From NCBI GenBank assembly GCA_964402955.1, contig CAYOEZ010000027.1:1-30420 (forward strand): a stretch of DNA of 30,420 bases, written 5' to 3'. Below are positions 7,479 to 15,149 of this stretch, one piece after another. The stretch comes from CAYOEZ01 sp964402955. Its GTDB lineage: Bacteria > Chloroflexota > DTOL01 > DAOUCN01. Position numbers and translations under genes: made by a program. The notes under the pieces are model-generated. The model saw only the letters and a list, made by a program, of their open reading frames with translations. It made no database searches and was not told the DNA's origin. Each line of letters opens with the position of its first letter. The stretch's first letter is position 1.

Positions 7479-9636
7479 CGCTGCCGAGCCATTCATGCGT
7501 CTTCAGTCCCCCACTCTTGACCACGGTCAGGCGCTGAACATTGGGCGTCTGCAGCGGGCCTTGCTGTGTCAGCACGTCGCCAGCGCTGACCATGATGACC
7601 GGCAGGCTGGCCAGAGCGGGATTGCCCCGTATCCGTTCCAGAACCTCCAGACCGCTCATGTCGGGCATGATGAGATCAAGCAACATGACATCGGGTGGGG
7701 TTGCCGCCAGAATCTGCAGCGCCTCGCCTCCGCTGAACGCCTCTTGCACAGAATACTCCTGTTCTGCCGAGTGCAACATCCGTGCCAGCAGTTGCGCATC
7801 GGTCGGGTTGTCGTCAACGACCAGCACACGTGTGCCTGCGGGGGCCACACGCTGCACAGCAGCCAACAGATCGATGCGTTTGACCGGCTTCGTAAACCAT
7901 TCGACGCCAGCGGGCATCTGTACAATCTCACTCGAGTCGATAGCATAGGAGAGGACAGGCACGGCAATCGCTTCATCAAGTGCGTGGATCTTGTCGGCAA
8001 CGTCAATGGCGTCGGCAGAGCTTTCGCTGGCAACAATCACAGCCCAGGGGTGATGACTGCTGACAAGCTGCAAGGTTTGAAGGGAATTGCTCGACGGCAG
8101 GAAATGGTAGCCGCCGACGTAGCGACCGAGCAAGCGCAGTCCAGACGAGAGGCCACCCTGCAGAATGACCGTCTTGGTTTCTTCCTCCGCCGCCGTCTCA
8201 GCAGCCATGCGCTCCGGCTCAATTGTGGCTTCCAGATATGGTCTCCGGCCAATGGGCAGCGTAAAATGCGCCGTGGTGCCGACGCCAAGCTCGCTATCCA
8301 CCCAAATGCGACCGCCGTGGAGCTGCACAAAGCGTTTGCTGATGGCCAGCCCCAACCCCGTACCGCCATAGCGCCGCCGCAGCGAACTGTCAGCCTGCTC
8401 GAACTCACGGAACGTGCGGCTAACCTGCTGCGGGGTCATGCCGATGCCCGTGTCGGCAACGCTGATGTGGACATCGCCATACTCAATTGCTGCATTGACA
8501 GTTATGCGGCCCTTTTCGGTGAAGCGGCAGGCATTGGAGAGCAGGTTGAGCAGCACTTGCCGCACGCGTGTCGTATCGACATACATGAGTGGCAAGACAT
8601 CTCGTACATTTGTGTCGAGGCGAACGTTCTTGTTGCGCACAAGCCCCGCAGCGGCCGCTACCGTATCGCGAATCAGGCTCGCCAGGTCGGTCTCTTCTTC
8701 CATAAGCTCCATGCGCATGGCGTCGATCTGCGCCAGGTCAAGGATGTCATCGATCAGGCGCTGCAGGTGGATGGCATTGCGATAGATCTCGTTTGCGTCG
8801 CTGCGCAGGGCGGCGGGCCAGGCGAAGTTGCCATAGATCTCCGGCGCTATGTGCATAAGTTCGCTGAAACCGATGATGGCATTGGGCGGCGTGCGCAGCT
8901 CGTGGCTGACGGTCGAGGCAAACTGTGATTTCTGGCGCTGTCCATCCTCAGCCTGCTGGCGAGCGATCGCTTCCTCGCGCCGGGCGCGTTGCAGAAGCTC
9001 ATACATGTCGTCCAATGAGCGCAGGGTGCGGTTGAGCACCTCCTGATGATCGCGTGCTTCCTCCAGCCTTTGCCCGGCCAGGATAGCATTCTCCCATGCC
9101 CAATCGAGCGCATGATAGAGATTGCGCGCGGCCAGGAACGAGACAACAGCCGTCAGACAGACCAGTACCACGGGTTGGATGATCTCCGGCCACGGCGCCG
9201 GTCCCGTGGGCCCGTAGCGGCCCGCAGCAGCGATCAGCAACGTGAATAGCAGAGCGCTGATCAGTCCGCTCGTGGGGCGTAACATCAAACCAACGATGGC
9301 AACGAGAAGAACAAAGGCATACGGACTCAGGCCGGCAAAATGCAGCCAGCTTTCGCTGAAGACCGCTACGGTCAGGCCAGACACGAGGAGGAATGTGGCT
9401 CTCGTCGTGTGCCGCCCGTTCTGCTCCCACGCCAGGGTGCTGCAGATGAGCAGCGCTGACGGTGCGATCATGGGAGCGATGACGAGACCACCTCCCATTC
9501 TGATGAGGACATACACAAGCCACACCCAGCCGGCAATGGCGATTGGCGCTGCTACAATCGGCAGCGTGGTCTGCCGCAGCACACGGACGTCATCGCTGCT
9601 TCTATCCTGCGTTCTCTGGCGAAATCGTGACAGCAT
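7393..9636 (-). CDS. Membrane-bound hybrid histidine kinase with pseudo-receiver and receiver domains
   Basis: A 747-residue sensor kinase. About six N-terminal membrane spans (residues 20-190) lead into a coiled coil and a HisKA box with phospho-acceptor His245 (VSHELRTP). The ATPase domain follows with N-box LLNLLSNACRF, DTGIGM, FEQADSS and GTGLGLAI. Next comes a receiver-like domain lacking the acceptor Asp (WAVIVASES) but keeping FTKPV, then a true receiver with VVDDN and Asp654 in LLDLIMPD. The H-box reads RTPP where RTPL is usual. The start at 9636 is supported by AAGGGAG eight bases upstream; the frame is open to 10257, but that part lies antisense to a dehydrogenase gene and is not kinase-like. 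The last 86 bases overlap the 3' end of the convergent regulator gene. Confidence 0.9.
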   Translation of the reverse strand: MLSRFRQRTQDRSSDDVRVLRQTTLPIVAAPIAIAGWVWLVYVLIRMGGGLVIAPMIAPSALLICSTLAWEQNGRHTTRATFLLVSGLTVAVFSESWLHFAGLSPYAFVLLVAIVGLMLRPTSGLISALLFTLLIAAAGRYGPTGPAPWPEIIQPVVLVCLTAVVSFLAARNLYHALDWAWENAILAGQRLEEARDHQEVLNRTLRSLDDMYELLQRARREEAIARQQAEDGQRQKSQFASTVSHELRTPPNAIIGFSELMHIAPEIYGNFAWPAALRSDANEIYRNAIHLQRLIDDILDLAQIDAMRMELMEEETDLASLIRDTVAAAAGLVRNKNVRLDTNVRDVLPLMYVDTTRVRQVLLNLLSNACRFTEKGRITVNAAIEYGDVHISVADTGIGMTPQQVSRTFREFEQADSSLRRRYGGTGLGLAISKRFVQLHGGRIWVDSELGVGTTAHFTLPIGRRPYLEATIEPERMAAETAAEEETKTVILQGGLSSGLRLLGRYVGGYHFLPSSNSLQTLQLVSSHHPWAVIVASESSADAIDVADKIHALDEAIAVPVLSYAIDSSEIVQMPAGVEWFTKPVKRIDLLAAVQRVAPAGTRVLVVDDNPTDAQLLARMLHSAEQEYSVQEAFSGGEALQILAATPPDVMLLDLIMPDMSGLEVLERIRGNPALASLPVIMVSAGDVLTQQGPLQTPNVQRLTVVKSGGLKTHEWLGSVKALLDAVAPRYVANEDRTESYPAGRRG

Positions 9637-9686
9637 GGGGCATGCTCCCTTGTCGGAAAACAGTCGAGCGGTAGTCGCACCGATCA

Positions 9687-9715
9687 TTGACCCGGGTTGG
9701 GATGAAGCGTATACT
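9687..9715 (+). promoter_or_regulatory. Sigma-70-type promoter for the hydroxyacid dehydrogenase gene
   Basis: TTGACC at 9687-9692 and TATACT at 9710-9715 are 17 bases apart. Transcription would start near 9722, about 130 bases before the ATG at 9854. It lies inside the 217-base divergent gap shared with the hybrid kinase gene. Confidence 0.55.
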
Positions 9716-9853
9716 GAAGCTATGGGACGCACAGTGGCGCGCGCCCGGAATGAGATACAGCACGTTGGATAGTGCATGAGGAGCCGGCAGACCGCATCTC
9801 TGGTATAACACATGCGTGTGCAGCGGTCAAGAGTGCTTCCAAGGAGATGACGA

Positions 9854-10858
9854 ATGCAGAAGGTCAGTGTTCTGATTACTGTTCCACGGCCCTTGCGCGA
9901 TATCATCCTGACTGACGAGGCGTTGGCAAAACTGCGCAGCTTTGCCAACGTCACCATGAACGACGATGGCCACGACTGGAAGGGAGAAGAACTGGCCGCC
10001 AAACTTCCCGGTATGGATGCAGTGATTACCGGCTGGGGCATTACCAGGCTGACGCCTGAGGTTCTGGCCGGGGCCGACAAACTGCGCCTGCTCGCCCATT
10101 CCGCCGGCAGCGTCAAGGGCTTTGTCACCGACGCAGTCTTCGACAAGGGTATTGCAGTGACCCACTCCGCCGGCCGCATTGCTGACTCGGTGGCCGAGTA
10201 TACGCTGCTGATGGCGATGGTCGGTCTGCGCAAACCGCACGAATACGACCGCCGCATGAAGAATGGCGAGCAGTGGCCGGCCAGCCGGGGGGCGCCTCTC
10301 TATGAGATAGCCGGCAGAAAAGTTGGCTTGCTGGGCATGGGCTATGTCGGGCGGCGCACGGCCAGGCTGTTCAACGCTGTGGGCGCGGATGTATGGGTTT
10401 TTGACCCGTATCTCTCTGAGGAGCAGGCCAAGGAATTGGGCGTGCACAAGGCGGAGTTGCACGACGTGCTGAGCACGTGCCCCGTCATCTCAGACCATCT
10501 GCCGGTGACTGACGAAACGCACCACATGCTGGGCGCCAAAGAATTCGCTCTGATCCAGGATGGTGCGGTCTTCGTCAATTCGGCTCGCTCCTGGACGATC
10601 GATGAACCGGCTCTCATCAAGGAATTGGCCACGGGCCGCTTCTGGGCTGCCGTCGATGTCTTCGACAAGGAACCGATGCCGCTCGATCACCCTCTGCGCA
10701 AGATGGACAACGTCATGATCACGCCGCACCTGGCCGGCATCACGGTCGACTCGCTGCAGGACCTGGTCGCCACCGTGATCGATGAGACTGAGCGTTTCTT
10801 TGCGGGCAAACCCATGTGCTACCAGGTGACAAAGGACATGCTCGCACGCATGGCATAG
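9854..10858 (+). CDS. D-isomer-specific 2-hydroxyacid dehydrogenase family protein
   Basis: This 334-residue cytoplasmic enzyme of the phosphoglycerate/glycerate dehydrogenase family reduces a 2-keto acid or oxidises a D-2-hydroxy acid with NAD(P)H. The nucleotide fold has GLLGMGYVG near residue 158. The catalytic triad is visible: Arg245 (NSARS), Glu273 (DKEP) and His292 (TPHLAG). AAGGAG lies nine bases before the start. It is the first gene of the rightward catabolic-looking run and has its own promoter candidate. The substrate is not determined; glyoxylate, hydroxypyruvate or a sugar-derived 2-keto acid are all possible. Confidence 0.88.
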   Translation: MQKVSVLITVPRPLRDIILTDEALAKLRSFANVTMNDDGHDWKGEELAAKLPGMDAVITGWGITRLTPEVLAGADKLRLLAHSAGSVKGFVTDAVFDKGIAVTHSAGRIADSVAEYTLLMAMVGLRKPHEYDRRMKNGEQWPASRGAPLYEIAGRKVGLLGMGYVGRRTARLFNAVGADVWVFDPYLSEEQAKELGVHKAELHDVLSTCPVISDHLPVTDETHHMLGAKEFALIQDGAVFVNSARSWTIDEPALIKELATGRFWAAVDVFDKEPMPLDHPLRKMDNVMITPHLAGITVDSLQDLVATVIDETERFFAGKPMCYQVTKDMLARMA

Positions 10859-10890
10859 CACGTGCGCCGCGAAGCCCGTCTGAATAGTCC

Positions 10891-10950
10891 GTAGGTAAGG
10901 CATCCCTGCCTGCCGTCCCACTTTCCGTCGGGCAAGGATGCCCAACCTAC
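10891..10950. repeat. GTAGG...CCTAC palindromic repeat, copy 2
   Basis: The 22-base outer arms (10891-10912 and 10929-10950) are reverse complements with about four mismatches and share the core GGCATCC with the copy at 21470-21530. It sits between the dehydrogenase stop and the next gene's ribosome site, on the transcribed strand, so it would fold in the operon RNA. Confidence 0.7.
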
Positions 10951-10985
10951 TTGTGCAAGTAGTAGCAGTGGAGGAGCCCGCCATC

Positions 10986-12131
10986 ATGAACTCGATCGAG
11001 CGCGTTGACAGTGTCTTCAACTTCCGCGAGCCCGACAAACTGCCCATCCATCATATCGGTTTCTCGTCGCAGGTTGCTTCTGCTCTGCTGGGGCGCGACG
11101 CTCACGTTGGCGGCGGCATCCAGCAGTGGCGTGAGGCTGTCGCCTGGTGGCGCGGCGAGGATGCTCACCGCGAGTTTGTCGAGCGATCGTTCCAAGACGC
11201 CATCGACGTGGCGCTGGTCGCGGATAACGACATTGTCCGTCCCACGTACTGGCGGCTCAACCGCAAACCCACCCGCCGCATCGATGAATACACATTTCTG
11301 TACGAGTATGGGCCTGAATCGAACTGGAAGGTGCTCAAATATGACCCGAACACCGAGCAGAGCCGCCATATCGACTACATCGAGCCAGGCGAGCAGACCT
11401 TCGCCGACCTGGAGAAGCAGCTTGATATCGAAGAAGAGGCGCTCGACGTCTACCAGCCGAAGGACGCCGACTACGACTTTGAGCTGCGCGCCCAAAAGCT
11501 GATCGGGCAGGAACGCGTGATACGCGTTGGCGGCATCGGCCTGATGCTGCCCCAGGAGGCGATCTGGCTCGAAGCAACGCTTGACCGGCCCGACCTTGTC
11601 CATCGCTTCTTCCGCCTGGCAGCCGAAAGGGCGGCCAAAACCATCCCCTTCCTGGCCGGGCACGGCTTCCGCTACATCTTCGGCGGCGGCGACCTGGCCT
11701 CGCAGAACGGGCCGCTCTACTCGCCAAAGTCGTTCCGCGAGCTGCTCTTGCCCTACTTGCAGCAGGTCTCGGACGTCTGCCACCGTCACGGCTGCCTGCA
11801 CATGTTCAGCAGCGACGGCAACACCTGGCCGCTGGTCGATGACCTCTTTGGCCGCAGCGGCATCGATGTTTACTTCGAGATCGATCGCCGCGCCGGTATG
11901 GATTTGCTCAAGCTGCGCCAGCGCTTGCCAAAACTGCGCATGATCGGCAACATCAGCTCGCACACGGTTTTCACCGGCACGCCGCAAGAGATCAGCGACG
12001 AGGCGCGCGCCTGCCTCGACGAAGCGCGCCAGGCCAGGGGCGTTGTCGTGGGCGCTTCCAACTACTTCGTCACCGGCACGCCCATCAAGAACGTCATGGC
12101 CCTTCTCGACGCTATTCGCATGTACCGCTAA
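10986..12131 (+). CDS. Uroporphyrinogen decarboxylase (URO-D)-like family protein
   Basis: This 381-residue TIM-barrel protein belongs to the URO-D/MtaA/CmuA superfamily (COG0407 type), which includes heme-pathway decarboxylases and corrinoid methyltransferases. Seen: an N-terminal IERVDSVFNFREPDKLP segment typical of the family, a central GIGLMLPQEAIWLEATLDRPDLV and a late HGCLHMFSSDGN strand where methyltransferases carry the zinc motif HxC. Here that reads HMF, so the usual zinc Cys is absent and a classical methylcobamide transferase is unlikely. The start at 10986 has GGAGGAG ten bases upstream; the frame opens earlier, at 10938, but inside the palindrome. The gene lies among sugar-acid oxidoreductases rather than heme genes, so a heme role is doubtful. 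Confidence 0.75.
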   Translation: MNSIERVDSVFNFREPDKLPIHHIGFSSQVASALLGRDAHVGGGIQQWREAVAWWRGEDAHREFVERSFQDAIDVALVADNDIVRPTYWRLNRKPTRRIDEYTFLYEYGPESNWKVLKYDPNTEQSRHIDYIEPGEQTFADLEKQLDIEEEALDVYQPKDADYDFELRAQKLIGQERVIRVGGIGLMLPQEAIWLEATLDRPDLVHRFFRLAAERAAKTIPFLAGHGFRYIFGGGDLASQNGPLYSPKSFRELLLPYLQQVSDVCHRHGCLHMFSSDGNTWPLVDDLFGRSGIDVYFEIDRRAGMDLLKLRQRLPKLRMIGNISSHTVFTGTPQEISDEARACLDEARQARGVVVGASNYFVTGTPIKNVMALLDAIRMYR

Positions 12132-12466
12132 TACTACGACCGCACATCAGTAAGGACGGCCTTTTTTACCGCCGAGACGCAGAGAACACAGAGAACAACA
12201 AGGCAAGAACTAGGTGCTCTCTGCGACTGATAGGAAAGTGCGCCTGTGGAGTGCGACGAATCCTTTCGTCGCTACGACGACAGGAGTGCCCGATACAGCG
12301 GGGCAGGCTCTCGTCGTACTCCACGTAGCCGGACATTTTCATGCTCGGTTGTGCCCACGAGGGCATGATAACTCTGTGGTATATCACGTTCGCCCTTGTG
12401 AAAGTACGGTAGTCCCAGTAGGAACCAAACGCCGGGCACGACGCCCGGCCTAGTGGAGGAACACAC
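12132..12466. other. 335-base intergenic stretch with degenerate repeat-like sequence
   Basis: No gene is supported here. Near 12168-12200 is a purine-rich tract (GAGACGCAGAGAACACAGAG), a type of low-complexity intergenic sequence. At 12256-12275 a short inverted repeat (GCGACGA...TCGTCGC) occurs. At 12431-12447 a hairpin GCCGGGC/GCCCGGC is followed by CTAG, resembling one arm of the GTAGG palindromes. GGAGGA at 12455-12460 is the ribosome site of the next gene. No convincing promoter was found. Confidence 0.5.
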
Positions 12467-13252
12467 ATGGAAGGTATCGTGTTTTCGGTTTTCACAAAGC
12501 CGTGGAAAACAATGCCCATTCCTCAATTGGCAGAAACCGTACGCCGTCTCGGCTATGATGGCATCGAGCTGCCTGTCCGTCCCGGCTATCAGGTCGAGCC
12601 AGAGACGATCGCCAGGCAACTGCCCATCGCTGCCCGCCAGATGGCCGAGGCAGGAGTGAAGATCTGTAGTGTGGCCGGCAACACCGATGAGGCGACGATC
12701 AACGCCTGCGCCGAGGCCGGCGTCCCCGTTATCCGCACGATGGCGCGTATTCCTGACGGCAAGAACTATCTCGAGGCCGTCACGTTGCTGCAGCACGAGT
12801 ATGACCGTCTGCTGCCCGCGCTCGATCGCTGTGATGTGACGATTGGCGTGCAGAATCACTTCGGCCAGTTCGTGCCCAATGCTCATGCTCTACTTCAACT
12901 GATCGGGAAGTATGACCCCAGGCATATCGCCGCGGTGTGGGATGCGGCGCACGAAGCGCTGGCAGGCGGCTTGCCCCAATATGCGCTCGATGTGCTCTGG
13001 CCACGACTGTGCATGGTCAATCTGAAAAACGCCTTCTACCGGCGTACCAATGGGCCGGAGGCTGAGTACGCCACCTGGGAGTATTTCTGGACTTCGGGCC
13101 GCCACGGCCTCTGCGTGTGGCCAACTGTCGTTAGCGAGTTGAAGAAGCGCAACTACCAGGGCGTGGTCTGTCTCACGGCCGAATACTCGTCGCCGGAGTA
13201 CGAACGACTGGCCGGCGAGGACATCGCTTTTGCCCGCTCCCTGTTCAAGTAA
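12467..13252 (+). CDS. Sugar phosphate isomerase/epimerase family TIM-barrel protein
   Basis: This 261-residue protein of the xylose isomerase-like TIM-barrel (AP endonuclease 2) family opens with a strand and LAETVRRLGYDGIELPVRPG, the usual first units of the fold. Likely metal-site positions are in GVQNHFGQF (about residue 125) and VWDAAHEAL (about 158). The first of these has Gln where many members have Glu. Members isomerise or epimerise sugars, keto-sugars or inosose in the cytoplasm, so a sugar-acid pathway is likely. GGAGGA lies six bases before the start. A perfect 28-base palindrome follows its stop. Confidence 0.82.
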   Translation: MEGIVFSVFTKPWKTMPIPQLAETVRRLGYDGIELPVRPGYQVEPETIARQLPIAARQMAEAGVKICSVAGNTDEATINACAEAGVPVIRTMARIPDGKNYLEAVTLLQHEYDRLLPALDRCDVTIGVQNHFGQFVPNAHALLQLIGKYDPRHIAAVWDAAHEALAGGLPQYALDVLWPRLCMVNLKNAFYRRTNGPEAEYATWEYFWTSGRHGLCVWPTVVSELKKRNYQGVVCLTAEYSSPEYERLAGEDIAFARSLFK

Positions 13253-13268
13253 AGCACTCAATTCATGT

Positions 13269-13296
13269 GCGGGGGCGCGGCTAGCCGCGCCCCCGC
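13269..13296. terminator. Perfect 28-base GC palindrome between two genes
   Basis: The sequence from 13269 to 13296 equals its own reverse complement: 12-base arms starting GCGGGGGCGCGG around the loop CTAG. It would form a very stable hairpin in RNA from either strand. Only a short TTT follows, and the next ATG is 19 bases on, so it may attenuate transcription or punctuate the message rather than end it. Confidence 0.5.
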
Positions 13297-13314
13297 GCCG
13301 TTTGCTGAGGAAAA

Positions 13315-14721
13315 ATGACAAGAGCAACGGATGTTCGGACGCTCAGCGTCGACCTGTACTTCCTGCCGGTGCAGACACGCGTCCCACTCAAGTTTGGGCC
13401 AGAGACGCTCACATCAGTCACCTGTGCGCGTGTGCGACTGCGCGTCGCCAGCCAGGGACGCGTCGCCGAGGGGTGGGGGGAGACGCCTCTCAGCGTGCAA
13501 TGGGTCTGGCCGAGCGCACTGACCTACGATGAGCGGCATCGCGCGCTCAAAGACTTTTGCCTGCGCCTGGCGCAAGCCTGGGCCGCCTTCCCCGTCTCAG
13601 GCCATCCGCTCGAGGTCGGCCATGACTTTCAGGAGCAGGCGCTGCCTGGCCTCTTGCAGGAGTTTAACTCGGAGCGCCAGTCCGCCGAGCCTATGCCCTG
13701 GTTGGCGGCTCTCGTCTGTTGCTCGGCCTTCGATATCGCTCTACACGATGCCTTCGGCGCCATGCACGGGCGCCCGATCTATGAGATGTATGGCCCCCAG
13801 TATATGAGCCGTGATCTGTCGGCTTTTATCACCCCTGCCGATGGTTCAGCGGTGAGCTTTGTGGGCCGCTATGTGCAGGATTACCTGGCGCAGCCTGCGC
13901 CAGCGGTCATGCGCGCCTGGCATCTCGTTGGTGGACTCGATCCGCTCAGCACGAGCGAGCTGAAGGGGGACGAACCGCAGGATGGCTACCCCGTCCTCCT
14001 CTCAGACTGGATCGCCCGCGACGGCCTGCGCTGTCTCAAGGTGAAACTGCGCGGCAACGATGCTGTCTGGGACTATCAGCGCCTGGTGAGCGTGGGGACA
14101 ATCGCCCTGGCTCATGGCGTTGACTGGCTGACAACCGATTTCAACTGCACGGTGCTGGATCCTGCCTATGTGACTGCCATTCTCGATCGGCTGGTCGCGG
14201 AGCATCCCCGCATCTATGGCATGATTCTCTACGTTGAGCAGCCGTTCCCCTACGACCTCGAGGCCAACCGCATTGATGTCCATGCTGTCTCGGCGCGCAA
14301 GCCGCTGTTCATGGACGAGAGCGCGCACGACTGGCGGCTGGTGAAGCTGGGGCGCATGCTGGGCTGGACGGGCGTTGCGCTGAAAACGTGCAAAACGCAG
14401 ACGGGCGCGCTGCTCACCCTCTGTTGGGCCAAAGCCCACGGCATGACGCTGATGGTGCAGGACCTGACCAATCCCATGCTGGCGCAGATACCGCATGTGC
14501 TGCTGGCTGCCTATGCCGGGACGATTATGGGCGTCGAAACAAACGCCATGCAGTTCTACCCCGATGCCTCGTTGGCCGAAGAAGCTGTCCACCCTGGCCT
14601 CTATCGCCGCCGCCTGGGCAACGTTGATCTCTCCAGCCTGCACGGCCCGGGCTTTGGCTATCGGTTGGCGGAGATCAAGCGCACGCTGCCACAACCGGTT
14701 GCCACGTTCGGTAAGGAATAG
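13315..14721 (+). CDS. Enolase-superfamily enzyme (mandelate racemase/muconate lactonizing type)
   Basis: This 468-residue protein has a capping domain in its first 150 residues and a TIM barrel. Active-site residues are recognisable: the KxK pair Lys242/Lys244 (LKVKLRG), metal ligands Asp275 (TTDFN), Glu308 (YVEQPF) and Asp334 (FMDES), and Lys357/Lys360 (LKTCKTQTG) opposite. Lysines on both faces fit the muconate-lactonizing or epimerase subgroup. The reaction begins with proton removal next to a carboxylate: racemisation, dehydration or cycloisomerisation. It is about 90 residues longer than usual, with an insertion around residues 165-235 before the KxK strand. The start has GAGG five bases upstream. 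It follows the isomerase gene at 62 bases. Confidence 0.85.
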   Translation: MTRATDVRTLSVDLYFLPVQTRVPLKFGPETLTSVTCARVRLRVASQGRVAEGWGETPLSVQWVWPSALTYDERHRALKDFCLRLAQAWAAFPVSGHPLEVGHDFQEQALPGLLQEFNSERQSAEPMPWLAALVCCSAFDIALHDAFGAMHGRPIYEMYGPQYMSRDLSAFITPADGSAVSFVGRYVQDYLAQPAPAVMRAWHLVGGLDPLSTSELKGDEPQDGYPVLLSDWIARDGLRCLKVKLRGNDAVWDYQRLVSVGTIALAHGVDWLTTDFNCTVLDPAYVTAILDRLVAEHPRIYGMILYVEQPFPYDLEANRIDVHAVSARKPLFMDESAHDWRLVKLGRMLGWTGVALKTCKTQTGALLTLCWAKAHGMTLMVQDLTNPMLAQIPHVLLAAYAGTIMGVETNAMQFYPDASLAEEAVHPGLYRRRLGNVDLSSLHGPGFGYRLAEIKRTLPQPVATFGKE

Positions 14722-14732
14722 GGGAACACGAT

Positions 14733-15149
14733 ATGAATGGACGCCAACGCGTTGCAGCGCTGCTGGCAGGCGAGCCAGTGGACCGGCCTCCCGTCATGCC
14801 CATTCTGCACTCAGGATATGCCACAGCCCTTGACGTGCCCCTTGGCGCGTTCTACACTGGCGCAGCCGTGATGGCCGACGTCATGGTGCGCGGCTGCCGC
14901 ATGTTCAACTTCGACGGCGTGCAGCTTTCGATGGGCGTCACCGGCGAGGCCGAAGCCCTGGGCGCGGCCATGGAACAGCCGCCTGACGGCGCGCCGCTCC
15001 TGCGCCAGAGCCTGCTGGCTGATCTTGGTCAACTCATACAGGTACACAGGAGTCTTCATCGTGCTAACTACGAAGAAGGTGAGGTTCGGCATTCTGGGTG
15101 GGGGCATGATTGCCCACTATCATCAGCAAGCGATTGCCGCCAACGCTGA
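14733..15149 (+). pseudogene. Truncated URO-D-like gene (N-terminal fragment)
   Basis: The open frame of 138 residues begins like a full URO-D/COG0407 protein (MNGRQRVAALLAGEPVDRPP, then DVPLGAFYTGA, FNFDGVQLSMGVTGEAEALG and LLADLGQL). It loses family resemblance after about residue 100, near 15040. Full members are about 350-390 residues, so about 70% is missing. The remaining frame runs 89 bases into the next gene and ends at 15149. A GGGGAA ribosome site precedes the start. A deletion has joined the 5' part of this gene to the promoterless front of the downstream oxidoreductase. It may still be transcribed but is unlikely to fold as an enzyme. Confidence 0.75.
15048..15052 (+). promoter_or_regulatory. 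Ribosome binding site deciding a GTG start
   Basis: AGGAG lies eight bases before the GTG at 15061, placing the start three codons before the VRFGILGGG Rossmann strand. An in-frame TTG at 15025 would add twelve residues with no family resemblance and lacks such a site. Confidence 0.7.

Noticed and set aside
7363..8928. 521-codon plus-strand frame opposite the hybrid kinase
   Set aside because: It lies over the well-defined kinase and receiver motifs on the minus strand and has no recognisable domain.
9637..10257. N-terminal extension of the hybrid kinase by 207 residues
   Set aside because: This stretch is antisense to the dehydrogenase gene and shows no kinase or membrane features. A ribosome site supports the start at 9636.
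12132..12466. Small gene in the gap before the isomerase
   Set aside because: The short frames lack ribosome sites and family resemblance. The sequence looks like degenerate repeats.
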